Below, one piece after another: positions 24,711-33,213 of a DNA stretch of 33,213 bases. Origin of the DNA: Pirellulales bacterium (GTDB lineage: Bacteria; Planctomycetota; Planctomycetia; Pirellulales; UBA1268); contig JAQWMC010000067.1 in the NCBI GenBank assembly GCA_029246985.1, positions 1-33,213 of the forward strand, read 5' to 3'. The translations under genes were made by a program, and so were the position numbers. The notes beneath the pieces are model-generated. The model was not told the origin of the DNA, ran no database searches, and saw nothing but the letters and a program-made list of their open reading frames with translations. Within the stretch, counting starts at the first letter, position 1. Each line of letters starts with the position of its first letter.

Positions 24711-27443
24711 TTATTGAGACTGAATGCACCACAGTGAATCATGTGTTCGGAGAAATATTTCACCATCAACACAGACCGGAGTAGCAACTGTCATTTCTTC
24801 AAGCATGCCTTCGCCAAGAATTTTGGGCTTTTCGCCCTTTTCTCCTGGCCATGCAAGACACCATGAATGACCATCTTCACGAGTCAGCAGGACATGATCA
24901 TCAACAATAATTGGTGATGAACTGAATTTATTCCGATTCTTTGGAAGACTATCCTCCCAAAGTGTTTGACCTGTTTTTAAATCCAGGCAAGACATCAGTC
25001 CTTTATCACCACAGACCATCACTCGACCATCACGAATAGCTGGCGTCGGTACATCAGCGCCCAATGGCTCGCGTTCCCAGGCAATATGGCTTGCCGTGAC
25101 GTCTCCTGATCCACCGCGCCGTATTGCAGTTATGGTCTTCCCTCGTGCATACGGTGCAATCACAAATTCACCGGCGACAACAGGAGATGAAATGGATCGA
25201 AAGAATGCATTATCTTCCGGATTGAGACCCCCGACTCGCCAGATTTCTCGGCCGTCCGCAGCGTCATGGGCAGTCACATGATCGGCACCGAGCACAATGA
25301 GCATCTCAGTTGGCTCATTCCATTCGGCGTTACCAGCAACAACAACAGGTGTTGAATAGCTTTGTGCCGCCTCCTCTGGAGCATCCAGTATGCGATCATG
25401 TTTCCAGAGAACATCGCCTGTTTGCCGATCAAATGCGACCAGATAACTTGGGCCTGTCTGCATGACTGCGACAACAACCGCTTTTTGTGTCAGCACTGGG
25501 GACGTTCCAAGATCCCACCACAAAGTGTCTTCACCAAACTGTTCTTGAAGATTTGTCTTCCATACGATGGCACCGTCAGTGAGTGACAGGCACGCCAGTT
25601 CCCCGCTCTTGAAGTACACCCAGACATGGTCACCATCTGTGACTGGCGAGGAATTACACCCCGTCGCTTTTTTATGTTTACCCGGGCGAAGATCACCCAG
25701 TTGCTGTCGCCAACATTCTTTCCCGCCTCGATCGACACATAAAATTCCATCATGACCTTCGATATCACTGGTCAGCACGAGTCTGTCTCCCCACACTACC
25801 GGCGTACTCGCACCAAGACCAGGAAGCGGGACTCGCCACCTGATATTGTCATCAGGACTCCACGACACAGCGTATCCATCACCAGTTGCAACGCCATTAC
25901 GCGTGGGTCCTCGCCAATTTGGCCAGACCGAAAGGTCAGATAATTTTCGCCGTGCTTTCACCGGCAGTACCGGAATTTTTCTGGTTGCTGATGCCATTGG
26001 TTCAACTACGGCTGATGGTGACTCTGGCTGCCACCAATCATTCAGGTTTTGCTGAAGTTGTTTGACAACCTTGGGGTTGGCAGTTGCAACATTGTTTTGT
26101 TCATCGGGGTCAACGGCTACATCAAAGAGTTGAACTTGACCTTTTTCAAAAGACTCCTTGGACACAGCATCTATGTTGGTTTCACCTTTTGGTAAGGAGT
26201 GGCTACCAGGCACACGATGGGTCACTGGTTCGATAAGTTTCCAGACTTCTCCGTTTGGTGCATCTTTGACTGTCCACCTCCACAGAAGGTTTCTTCCCGG
26301 CTTTTCAATGTCAGCGAGCGTATGGACATAGCAGGCACCGAAGAGCTGTTTTCTCGCTGTAACAGCTTTTTCATCAAGGAGATTGATTCCTGGCAGATCC
26401 TTTGGCGCTGGAATCTGACAACGTGCCAATACGGTTGGTACGAGATCGAGTGAACTGGCAAGTGAGTCGTTTGTTCCTGGTGCTATCGTGCCAGGCTGTC
26501 GAAGCATGATTGGTGTTCGAAGTCCGCCGTCGTACGGAGATCGCTTCGACTTCCCTGCATACCTTCCATTTTCAGGGTTCGTAATCCAACCGTTGTCACA
26601 CACATAAAGAACAAGTGTATTTTCTGACAAACCTTTGGCATCCAAGTGATCGATCAGATTACCTACGGTCGTGTCAAACCTCTCAACATTTCCCCAGTAC
26701 TTTGCAACATGAATACTGTCTGTTTTCGATTCATAGTGTTGAACAAATGACTTTTCTGGATCGTGCGGAGTATGCGGCAGCATTGGTGCATACCAGACAA
26801 AAAATGGTTGCTCTGTATCACTGCACCGATCAATAAAGTCAAAGATCGGCTGCATGGTTTTTCGTCCAATGGCAAGACCATCATCACCGTGACGGGACCC
26901 CTTGGTCATTCCTTCATCAAAACCACCACGGGAAAAATGACCCTGCCACCATTTTCCTGTTTGGAGACTTCGGAAGCCATGCTCCCCAAGAAGTTTCGGA
27001 AGTGTTGGCCACTTGGAAAACCTTTTTGTCATCTCCTCCCGTCCTGCTTCAAAAAGTTTTTGACCTTCAGGCGAACGACGGGAGATACCGTGGGTTTCCG
27101 GAGGATCATTTCCCACGATCAGATGCTCGTGCGGATAGCGGCCCGTGATGAGTGATGCGAGACTTGGGCAGCATAGACTGAATGGCACGTACCCTTGCCG
27201 GAACACAAGGCTTTCAGAAGCCAGTCGATCGAGGGCTGGTGTCTGAAGATGTTCATGACCCATAAATCCATAATCACTCCAATGCTGATCATCAGAGAGA
27301 ATCAGCACGACATTTGGTGGGGCAGACTCTGCTCTCACCGCAAAAGCAGCAGAGAGAAGAATAATTCCTAGAAAAAAGAAGGACCTGGATAGCAGGATAC
27401 GCTTCAAACAAGATGTTGATTCTTTGCGCATGTGACTCATCAT
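24711..27443 (-). CDS. Fusion: sulfatase with C-C-P-S-L motif + PQQ-type beta-propeller
   Basis: 910 residues from the ATG at 27443 (34 fewer than the track; GGGG lies about 12 nt upstream; ATGs at 27440 and 27431 are alternatives). The signal peptide is 'LLSRSFFFLGIILLSAAFAVRA'. Residues 76-505 (track numbering) are a sulfatase: 'NVVLILSDDQHW', 'GKWWQGHF', 'YVCDNGW'. Its FGly motif is C-C-P-S-L (C125): the Arg of CxPxR is Leu, so maturation to formylglycine is uncertain. A linker of about 506-540 with 'VKARRKLSD' follows. Residues 541-944 are a PQQ-like propeller, opening with 'WPNWRGPTRNGVATGDGYAVSW' and carrying blade repeats such as 'GDVLWKHD', 'GREIWRVG' and 'GQTLWEDS'. The propeller could bind glycan, act as a scaffold or be a quinoprotein; I see no proof of cofactor binding. 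It is the first gene of the operon. Confidence 0.9.
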   Translation of the reverse strand: MMSHMRKESTSCLKRILLSRSFFFLGIILLSAAFAVRAESAPPNVVLILSDDQHWSDYGFMGHEHLQTPALDRLASESLVFRQGYVPFSLCCPSLASLITGRYPHEHLIVGNDPPETHGISRRSPEGQKLFEAGREEMTKRFSKWPTLPKLLGEHGFRSLQTGKWWQGHFSRGGFDEGMTKGSRHGDDGLAIGRKTMQPIFDFIDRCSDTEQPFFVWYAPMLPHTPHDPEKSFVQHYESKTDSIHVAKYWGNVERFDTTVGNLIDHLDAKGLSENTLVLYVCDNGWITNPENGRYAGKSKRSPYDGGLRTPIMLRQPGTIAPGTNDSLASSLDLVPTVLARCQIPAPKDLPGINLLDEKAVTARKQLFGACYVHTLADIEKPGRNLLWRWTVKDAPNGEVWKLIEPVTHRVPGSHSLPKGETNIDAVSKESFEKGQVQLFDVAVDPDEQNNVATANPKVVKQLQQNLNDWWQPESPSAVVEPMASATRKIPVLPVKARRKLSDLSVWPNWRGPTRNGVATGDGYAVSWSPDDNIRWRVPLPGLGASTPVVWGDRLVLTSDIEGHDGILCVDRGGKECWRQQLGDLRPGKHKKATGCNSSPVTDGDHVWVYFKSGELACLSLTDGAIVWKTNLQEQFGEDTLWWDLGTSPVLTQKAVVVAVMQTGPSYLVAFDRQTGDVLWKHDRILDAPEEAAQSYSTPVVVAGNAEWNEPTEMLIVLGADHVTAHDAADGREIWRVGGLNPEDNAFFRSISSPVVAGEFVIAPYARGKTITAIRRGGSGDVTASHIAWEREPLGADVPTPAIRDGRVMVCGDKGLMSCLDLKTGQTLWEDSLPKNRNKFSSSPIIVDDHVLLTREDGHSWCLAWPGEKGEKPKILGEGMLEEMTVATPVCVDGEIFLRTHDSLWCIQSQ

Positions 27444-27620
27444 GTTCGGAAACACCCCATAAAAATGATTACGAATAAATTTCTGTAAGCACCCTCTTAG
27501 ATCATCCTTTATAACGTAAAGAAATGTCATTGCATCCAGTGCCACTCAGAAGCACCTTGTGCTTGCTTTGATGTTCCCCGGTTCATTTTATTACATCTCT
27601 AAAAAAGAAGGCTGCTGCCC
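27444..27620. promoter_or_regulatory. Divergent promoter region of the sulfatase operon and phoD-like operon
   Basis: This 177-nt gap must hold the promoters of both the 16-kb minus-strand operon and the plus-strand phosphatase operon. A -10-like TATAAA reads on the minus strand at 27513-27508, without a good -35. A perfect inverted repeat, AAGCAC-CTT-GTGCTT (27550-27564), lies near the centre and is a candidate operator. No regulator gene is nearby. Confidence 0.45.
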
Positions 27621-29381
27621 ATGTTGCCCCGTACGAGAATCTTTCTTGTATTCCTTCTTGGAATAAGTTGTTCCCTTTCGTTGTGCCGTGGAGACAACAC
27701 TGTTGTTCCACAGCATCTTGATCCCACACCATTCGGTGACGAATTCCCATCACTCGATGGGTGGGCAACTGGCCAGTGGTGGACAAAACCTTCCGCTCAA
27801 GGTGATGAGGCAGCACAGCCAGCTGGTGGAAAAAAAAAGAAACGTCGACGTCCGCCTGTACCATTTCAGATTAATGCGCCTCGTGATGAAGTCATTGCAT
27901 TTGCGATCTACACAGTCACTGTCCCTCCGGGCAAACCAACGGACTCGATACTCAAACTTTCAGCACAACTCTTTCCACTGAAGCCTGGTGAATCAAATCA
28001 GGTTCGACTAGAAGTCGATCGTGGAGCCGGCTGGACAAAAATCGGCACGGCAACAGTCAATTATCCTGGCTGGGATGCCTCGTTCCGTGTTCCCAAGTGG
28101 GACGCTACCACGTCGGTGCCCTATCGTGTTCGGCATGGAGAGCGAGCTGAGTTCGCTGGAGTTATTCGGCCGGACCCTGCTGAGAAAAATGAGATCAGTG
28201 TGGCTGTCATGTCCTGTAATTCATCGCGAACGCCAGGACAGCGTGAAGCGCTGATCAATGGTCTCAAGGAGGCCGATCCTGACCTTCTGTTCTTCGCCGG
28301 TGATCAAACTTATCGTCACACAGAACACACCATCGGCTGGCTTGAGTTTGGCTTACAGTTTCGGGACATCATTCGTGATCGTCCTGCAGTCACAATTCCC
28401 GACGATCATGACGTTGGCCAAGGCAACCTCTGGGGCGCCGGAGGTGGCAAGGCGAGTACATCTGCTGGAGATACTGGTGGGTACTTTTATCCCACGTCCT
28501 ACGTCAACATGGTACAGCGGCAGCAGACGTCTCACCTTCCGGATCCTGTCGATCCCGCACCTGTAAAAGGTGATATCGGCGTGTACTTCACGCGACTTAT
28601 TGTTGGTGGTGTCGACTTTGCCATTTTGGAAGATCGGAAGTTCAAGACAGGACCAAACGGGACCATTCCAAAAATGGGTCCTCGTGCTGATCATATTAAT
28701 GACCCCGCATATGATCGGTCTGCAATCGATGTTCCTGGACTGAAGCTTCTGGGTCAACGACAACTTGATTTCCTGAAGTCGTGGGCTCATGACTGGAAGG
28801 GTGTTCGCTCAAAAGCAGCTCTTTCTCAGACAGCGTTTTGCGGTGCCGTTCATCTTCATGGCAATCCGGACAACCGACTGCTTGCTGATCTGGACTGTAA
28901 TGGGTGGCCACAGACGGGTCGCAACAAGGCCTTGCGTCTTCTGAAAGAGGCCGGCGCCGTTCATCTCTGTGGAGATCAGCATCTCGCTGTTGTTGTCCAA
29001 CACGGAATTGATGAGTTTCGTGATGGTCCGTGGTCATTTACCTCACCTGCTCTCGTCAACACAATCTATGGACGCTGGTGGCATCCTGAAGACGAAAAAG
29101 CCGGCCCACATCCAATTCCAGAGAGTCCCCTCCCATGGACCGGAGACTATGAAGATGGTCTTGGGAATAAAATTACTATGGCCGCGTATGCTAATCCTGC
29201 AGACAGAACCGATGAAACGAAACGGGCTGACGGCTACGGCATCACACGTTTTGAATTTGATAAACAGAAGATTGTCTTTCAGTGTTTTCCTCGGTTCACA
29301 ACACAAGGAGCCGATGGTGCACCAAAACAGTTTCCAGGATGGCCTGTGACGGTGCCACTTGAAGGCCCACCAAAAGACTGA
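27621..29381 (+). CDS. Secreted PhoD-like phosphatase/metallophosphatase
   Basis: 586 residues with a signal peptide ('MLPRTRIFLVFLLGISCSLSLCRG'). The start is preceded by AGAAGG at about 11 nt. After 'LDGWATGQWWTKP' comes a basic K/R run ('GGKKKKRRRPP', about 69-79), a beta-rich N-terminal domain, and then a PhoD-type phosphatase core from about residue 190: 'ISVAVMSCNSSRTPGQREALINGL', 'DLLFFAGDQTYRHTEHT', 'PAVTIPDDHDVGQGNLWG', 'TAFCGAVHLHGNPDN', 'GAVHLCGDQHLAVV'. PhoD enzymes cleave phosphodiesters and monoesters outside the cytoplasm using metals. A run of nine A residues encodes the Lys stretch and contains A_AAA_AAG. It is first in a three-gene operon (11 nt to the SOUL gene) and divergent from the sulfatase operon. 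Confidence 0.9.
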   Translation: MLPRTRIFLVFLLGISCSLSLCRGDNTVVPQHLDPTPFGDEFPSLDGWATGQWWTKPSAQGDEAAQPAGGKKKKRRRPPVPFQINAPRDEVIAFAIYTVTVPPGKPTDSILKLSAQLFPLKPGESNQVRLEVDRGAGWTKIGTATVNYPGWDASFRVPKWDATTSVPYRVRHGERAEFAGVIRPDPAEKNEISVAVMSCNSSRTPGQREALINGLKEADPDLLFFAGDQTYRHTEHTIGWLEFGLQFRDIIRDRPAVTIPDDHDVGQGNLWGAGGGKASTSAGDTGGYFYPTSYVNMVQRQQTSHLPDPVDPAPVKGDIGVYFTRLIVGGVDFAILEDRKFKTGPNGTIPKMGPRADHINDPAYDRSAIDVPGLKLLGQRQLDFLKSWAHDWKGVRSKAALSQTAFCGAVHLHGNPDNRLLADLDCNGWPQTGRNKALRLLKEAGAVHLCGDQHLAVVVQHGIDEFRDGPWSFTSPALVNTIYGRWWHPEDEKAGPHPIPESPLPWTGDYEDGLGNKITMAAYANPADRTDETKRADGYGITRFEFDKQKIVFQCFPRFTTQGADGAPKQFPGWPVTVPLEGPPKD

Positions 29382-29392
29382 AAGGAAACACC

Positions 29393-30052
29393 ATGAGTCA
29401 ATCGAGTCGACGCCTGTGGGTTCTTTGTATTGCATTCAATTTAATCGGGCTTTCCATGCATGCTGCCGAAACAGAGTCTCCCTCGTCGCAAAGCAAACCA
29501 TGGTTTGTGTCTGAGGCAAATCTTCCGGAAGGTTTTCCAGCAGCCGGGCCAGTTGATGAAGTCGTTCTCAAAACGTATCCCCAGCATCGGCTGGCACGTG
29601 TGCAGTCAGACTCTGGTACGGACGGTATGTTCTGGAAACTCTTCAATCACATCAAACGAAATGACATCAAGATGACAGCACCCGTCGAAATGTCATGGAC
29701 ACCAAACGCTGCTGCCAATCCAGATGGAACACCTGACGGAAACCCAAACGCCATGGCATTTCTCTATGGATCAACTCAACTCGGCAGTGCTGGTGCTGAT
29801 TCAGAAGATGCCAGTGTCGTGGTGGAAGATATTCCAGCAGAAAAAGTTGTCTCAATTGGCCTTCGTGGCAGTTATGGCAAAAAGACATTTCTTCGTGGGT
29901 ATGAAAAAATCAACGCATGGCTTGCAAATCATCCTGAATGGAAAGTTGCCGGCAGCCCACGCACACTTGGCTACAACAGCCCAATGGTTCCAAGCTTCAT
30001 GAAATTTTCTGAGGTTCAGATACCGGTTGTTGCGGCTGATCAGGCACAGTAG
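29393..30052 (+). CDS. SOUL family haem-binding protein, secreted
   Basis: 219 residues with a signal peptide ('[19 protein letters not shown]'); AAAGGAA 6 nt before the ATG supports the start. SOUL-domain landmarks are '[15 protein letters not shown]', '[23 protein letters not shown]', '[31 protein letters not shown]' and '[21 protein letters not shown]'. SOUL/HBP proteins bind haem or tetrapyrroles in eukaryotes; the bacterial role is unclear. A Pro/Asn/Asp-rich loop ('[16 protein letters not shown]') is inserted in the middle. It is the second gene of the plus-strand operon, 11 nt after the phosphatase and 10 nt before the hydrolase. Export of a haem-binding protein next to an operon encoding a cytochrome c fusion is suggestive, no more. 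Confidence 0.88.
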   Translation: MSQSSRRLWVLCIAFNLIGLSMHAAETESPSSQSKPWFVSEANLPEGFPAAGPVDEVVLKTYPQHRLARVQSDSGTDGMFWKLFNHIKRNDIKMTAPVEMSWTPNAAANPDGTPDGNPNAMAFLYGSTQLGSAGADSEDASVVVEDIPAEKVVSIGLRGSYGKKTFLRGYEKINAWLANHPEWKVAGSPRTLGYNSPMVPSFMKFSEVQIPVVAADQAQ

Positions 30053-30062
30053 GAGAGTGATG

Positions 30063-31427
30063 ATGAAAAGCAGGTTGCGCGCGCAGCAGGTGTGCTGGCT
30101 TTGGTTCGTTGTAGTACTTCTTCTACAGATGACTGCGTGGGCACAGCAGCCACCGTTTGATGTCTATCCATCAGCCGAACCACCCTATTACCGTGTTCGG
30201 TATGAGGCATCGACCGAGCCAGGTGAGTTGATTTTTCCTGTTAACTACACCATCTGGATTCCACCCAAGGTGAAAACAGTACGAGGAATCATTGTGCATC
30301 AGCATGGATGTGGTGAAGGCTCATGCTCATCTGGTCTCTCTGGAGCCTATGATCTTCACTGGCAGGCATTGGCACGGGCACATGACTGTGCACTGTTTGC
30401 ACCGGCCTATGAGCAGCCACAAAAAGCTGACTGCCAGATGTGGTGTGATCCTCGAAACGGATCAGCAAAAGCGTTTCAACGAGGTCTTGAAGATCTCGGT
30501 GATCTTTCTGGCCATCCGGAACTCAGTCAATTGCCATGGGCACTTTGGGGACACAGTGGTGGTGGTCATTGGGCCGGTGGCATGACGCTGCTTTTTCCTG
30601 AACGAACCATTGCTTCGTGGTTGCGATCCGGGGTTCCACTTTTAGAGACAAATCTAAAACGTCCACAAATCAAACCACACGATCTGCCTGAAACGGCACT
30701 CGACGTTCCAATCATGTGTAATCCTGGAACACAAGAAGGCGTAACGGTGACCACAGGAAAATTCAAAGGTACGTGGCCGGCGAACCTTGCCTTTATTGAG
30801 GCCGTTCGGAAACGGGATGGGTTGCTGGGTGTTGCGGTTGATCCCCTCACAAGTCATGAGTGCGGCAATCAGCGCTACATGGCCATTCCATGGCTCGATG
30901 CTTGCCTTCGTGCACGGCTTCCGAAAGAAAATGAAAAGCCTCTTAAACCCATGCCTCGTTCAGACGCATGGCTCGCAGAAATTGCTGGTTTCAAAGCATG
31001 GCCGGCTCAAGAAGCAACAGCTCCAGCGGAAATGGCCTGGTTACCCAATGAAACAGTTGCCAAAAAGTGGATGCAGTATGTCAAGGACACAGCTGTTGCT
31101 GATACCACGCCACCACCATCTCCGACGAACGTACATCGAGAAGGCAATCGCATTGTCTGGAACTGTGAGGCTGACTTGGAAAGTGGCCTCTCACACTTCA
31201 TCATAAAACGTATTGGAAAAGGAATGGCAACGGTTCCAAAGAAATCAGAGAACAAATTTGGTCGACCACTCTTCCAAAATCTTTTGTATAGCGACACACC
31301 GACGCAGCCGCTTGCAAAAATGGAATTCATACTCCCAAAAGGTATGCCGCTATCTGGGTATCAGATTATTGCGGTGAATACTGTTGGCCTTGAATCACAA
31401 CCAGCGCGGATGACATCTCAGCGGTGA
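30063..31427 (+). CDS. Secreted alpha/beta serine hydrolase
   Basis: 454 residues from the ATG at 30063, with GGAG 7 nt upstream; an adjacent ATG at 30060 is possible, and the track start at 30027 lies inside the SOUL gene. The signal peptide is '[20 protein letters not shown]'. The core has '[14 protein letters not shown]', the nucleophile elbow G-H-S-G-G-G (Ser177 in track numbering), and a possible catalytic His in '[23 protein letters not shown]'. After about residue 360 a fibronectin/Ig-like C-terminal part follows ('[36 protein letters not shown]'), perhaps for carbohydrate or surface binding. Several Cys pairs occur ([16 protein letters not shown]). The substrate is unknown; an acyl- or acetyl-ester of a polysaccharide would fit the neighbourhood. 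It is last in the operon and converges with the BBP7-like gene. Confidence 0.85.
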   Translation: MKSRLRAQQVCWLWFVVVLLLQMTAWAQQPPFDVYPSAEPPYYRVRYEASTEPGELIFPVNYTIWIPPKVKTVRGIIVHQHGCGEGSCSSGLSGAYDLHWQALARAHDCALFAPAYEQPQKADCQMWCDPRNGSAKAFQRGLEDLGDLSGHPELSQLPWALWGHSGGGHWAGGMTLLFPERTIASWLRSGVPLLETNLKRPQIKPHDLPETALDVPIMCNPGTQEGVTVTTGKFKGTWPANLAFIEAVRKRDGLLGVAVDPLTSHECGNQRYMAIPWLDACLRARLPKENEKPLKPMPRSDAWLAEIAGFKAWPAQEATAPAEMAWLPNETVAKKWMQYVKDTAVADTTPPPSPTNVHREGNRIVWNCEADLESGLSHFIIKRIGKGMATVPKKSENKFGRPLFQNLLYSDTPTQPLAKMEFILPKGMPLSGYQIIAVNTVGLESQPARMTSQR

Positions 31428-31463
31428 GACTGTTAAGAGCAAGCTTGTACTAAGAACAGGATT

Positions 31464-32639
31464 TTACCAGCGAGACTCGAGACCAAGGTTCGCACCATGA
31501 AGGAAGACCCCGCCACCACCAACAAGTGTTGTGCCACCTGTTGTTGGATTATTCGTGAAATCCCATTGGTCTGGCGCAAGTGCCACACCAGAAAGCCAAA
31601 TCATATTGTAGCCAAGGCGTAACCACCATGTATCGTTCAGCCGCCGTGTCACGGTGTAATTTAAATCACCAAGAAAGCCGACCCCGGTATCATTGAGTCG
31701 ACGCGCTGGCCGGATGATTGTTGCTGGTGCAAGTGATGAAAAAATTGGGTCGGCATTTGAACTCAGCAGTGTTCCAGCCAACATTGCCTTTGCCCAACCT
31801 TCAACTGCCCAATTCTTCCACTGTCGCCGTCCCCGAAAACCAACCTGAGGGCCGATCATCTGCGAACTTGTTCGCACTGAATAGGAAGTAAATTCATCAC
31901 TCGAACTACGGCAGCACAGCACGTTGAGATCCGCCTGCTCTTCCAGACCGGCCCATCGCAAACCAACTAACCAGTTACTACAGTGGCACACTGGTTTGTT
32001 GCCCAAGTGTGACCATAGGAGGGTATCGCTACTGCATTCACGGCAGCACCGATATGTGAAAATATTGGCCTCTACGGTATTCAAACTTGAGGCATAGGTT
32101 GGTCGGACTTCATCTGCAGTCAACCACCCTGGTACGTTAATTCCTGGAATGATCAATGAGTCTGTTAATGAAGAGCGATCAACCGCTCCAAACATTCCAT
32201 AGACACCGAGATATCCAACTTCCCATCCCATACAGTCGGGACCGAGTGCTCCATAAAACAGTCGCACACCAGGAGCCGTTGCAGCTTGCATCGAACGAGT
32301 CGTGAACAGTGGGACCACTTGGCCACCAACTCTCTCTTCGGTAATGACCGTACCACTGGTGGCGTTGTCACGCTGAAGAAACATGAAATCAAAGATGCCG
32401 TAGTGAGACCAATCAGGACAGCATGAATCACAGAGATTCTCAATCACCGGGTGCAGAGGAAGAGATTCATCCTGCCACGCACTAGGAGGCTCCCACTGGT
32501 TTCCGCTTGTTTGATCGATACTGATGCCAGGAGTAGTGACCGTGCCTTGGCCCCACACGTACGAACCAGTGATCGCCTCCCCACAAAACAATGCACACCC
32601 GAATCCAAGAATGAAACGTTGAAAAAATTGATAACGCAT
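31464..32639 (-). CDS. BBP7-like outer-membrane beta-barrel protein, Cys-rich
   Basis: 391 residues from the ATG at 32639; the track start adds 53 residues with no function. The signal peptide is 'FFQRFILGFGCALFCGEAITGSYVWG'. The body resembles the planctomycete BBP7 family: 'YGIFDFMFLQRDN', 'PGVRLFYGALGPDCMGWEVGYLGVYGMF', 'SNWLVGLRWAGLEEQADL', 'SQMIGPQVGFRGRRQWKNWAVEGWAKAMLAGT', 'VGFLGDLNYTVTRRLNDTWWLRLGYNMIWLSGVALAPDQWDF', and a short ending '...GLESRW' with terminal aromatic residue, as outer-membrane barrels have. It is rich in paired or clustered cysteines ('LCDSCC', 'RCCREC', 'CHC', 'LCC'), odd for a porin. It converges with the hydrolase gene and diverges from the surface protein gene. 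Pore or structural role is inferred. Confidence 0.82.
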   Translation of the reverse strand: MRYQFFQRFILGFGCALFCGEAITGSYVWGQGTVTTPGISIDQTSGNQWEPPSAWQDESLPLHPVIENLCDSCCPDWSHYGIFDFMFLQRDNATSGTVITEERVGGQVVPLFTTRSMQAATAPGVRLFYGALGPDCMGWEVGYLGVYGMFGAVDRSSLTDSLIIPGINVPGWLTADEVRPTYASSLNTVEANIFTYRCCRECSSDTLLWSHLGNKPVCHCSNWLVGLRWAGLEEQADLNVLCCRSSSDEFTSYSVRTSSQMIGPQVGFRGRRQWKNWAVEGWAKAMLAGTLLSSNADPIFSSLAPATIIRPARRLNDTGVGFLGDLNYTVTRRLNDTWWLRLGYNMIWLSGVALAPDQWDFTNNPTTGGTTLVGGGGVFLHGANLGLESRW

Positions 32640-32996
32640 CGAGTGGCCTAAGAAGCTGAATTCGTTGTAACTCCTTCTTTCGTTTCGACCTTTACGACCG
32701 GAGCATCCAGTTCGACACACTACAATCACTAGAAATCTGCTAGAAAACCAAGTTTCTGCAGCTTGCCGCATTGAACACAGAGAGTCACCACAAAACAACC
32801 TCAGAAAATATTCAACCGGAACGAAGAAAAGTACGTTTTTTCAGCATTTTCCGTGCTTTGTGTGGACTTAAAGGGTAGTTTTAACAGGGTGGTGGTTTGT
32901 TCAGAGTGGGGAACCCGTAACGGCCGCTTTGATCATCCTCGCACCTCAAAATATTAAATTTTGATCTCCCGGAAGTCTGTTCCTGCACGACACATC
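32640..32996. promoter_or_regulatory. Divergent intergenic region (357 nt)
   Basis: No ORF here looks real. The stretch lies between the starts of the BBP7-like gene and the surface-protein gene and so must carry both promoters. It includes an A/T-rich inverted repeat, CAAAAT-ATTAA-ATTTTG (32947-32963), about 35 nt before the surface-protein ATG, which could be an operator or part of a -10 region. I see no confident -35/-10 pair. Confidence 0.4.
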
Positions 32997-33213
32997 ATGC
33001 ACACAACACTGAAAAATATTTTCTCTCGAGCCGCGCAGCAACCACTGAATTCAAGAACACCAGCACTTTCAAAAAGGCAGCGCCCGCTTTTTGCAGAACA
33101 ACTTGAAGCGAGGCGGCTCCTTGCTGCAGATGCAACAGTGAATCTCACCGGCGCATACCAAAGCCTTCTTGGTGAAGACGTCAATTTTGTCGTGACCTTC
33201 GATAATACATCTA
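32997..33213 (+). CDS. N-terminus of large cell-surface protein with planctomycete LEARRLLAAD signature, cut by window
   Basis: 72 codons are open to the window end and absent from the ORF track. The ATG at 32997 begins MHTTLKNIFSRAAQQPLNSR. At about residues 35-46 it has 'AEQLEARRLLAAD', the signature found near the start of very large planctomycete surface and adhesin-like proteins, where it probably directs export or anchoring. The following 'ATVNLTGAYQSLLGEDVNFVVTFDNTS' looks like the first strands of a DUF11/Ig-like repeat domain. No strong ribosome-binding site is seen, so the exact start is provisional. Length and later domains lie beyond the window. Confidence 0.8.
   Translation, partial: MHTTLKNIFSRAAQQPLNSRTPALSKRQRPLFAEQLEARRLLAADATVNLTGAYQSLLGEDVNFVVTFDNTS

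Noticed and set aside
27829-27838. A9-G run in the PhoD-like gene as programmed frameshift site
   Set aside because: It contains A_AAA_AAG, but slipping at residue about 72 would truncate the enzyme before its catalytic domain, so use as a programmed site is unlikely. It serves as a caution for the linker hypothesis.

Overview
The window looks like a chromosomal segment of a marine-type planctomycete (Planctomycetota, Pirellulaceae/Planctomycetaceae-like). Clade markers visible in the sequence are a DUF1559 prepilin-like protein, a PVC-type dehydrogenase/cytochrome c module, a BBP7-type outer-membrane barrel, a surface protein starting with the planctomycete 'LEARRLLAAD' signature, ThuA and DUF1080 proteins, and many type I sulfatases. 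The genus cannot be assigned from sequence alone. I saw no tRNA, rRNA, CRISPR array, transposase or prophage gene.

Layout. 1-563 (-): truncated secreted DUF1080 protein, divergent from a DUF1559 protein (811-1890). 1987-4134 (+): a secreted alpha/beta-hydrolase-fold protein that seems to have lost its nucleophile and histidine, then a Tat-exported metallophosphoesterase. 4431-8098 (+): housekeeping block of a group 2 sigma-70 factor, apt, mnmA and the flotillin-like floA. 8099-8322 is a gene-free stretch full of potential RNA hairpins leading into a small conserved-looking ORF. 8684-11225 (-): DUF485 protein, ActP-like sodium/solute symporter and a GNAT acetyltransferase, read as one unit.

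11315-27443 (-) is the centrepiece: five tightly spaced co-oriented genes of about 16 kb carrying six sulfatase modules. In order of transcription they are a sulfatase fused to a PQQ-type beta-propeller, a ThuA-like protein, an 1815-residue protein with three sulfatases plus an alpha/beta esterase, a stand-alone sulfatase, and a 1706-residue protein joining a sulfatase to SGNH, PVC-type dehydrogenase propeller, HEAT repeats, an azurin-like copper domain and cytochrome c. Only the N-terminus of each giant has a signal peptide, and several modules are joined by Lys-rich linkers. The natural reading is a secreted system for stripping sulfate and ester groups from a complex sulfated polysaccharide, with a redox arm. 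No glycoside hydrolase, transporter or formylglycine-generating enzyme is present in the window.

Divergent from that operon, 27621-31427 (+) encodes a PhoD-like phosphatase, a SOUL haem-binding protein and a secreted serine hydrolase with 10-11 nt spacing. The right end holds a Cys-rich BBP7-like outer-membrane protein (-) and, divergent from it, the start of a large surface protein that runs off the window.

All functional assignments come from reading motifs and remembered family architecture. No database search was run.
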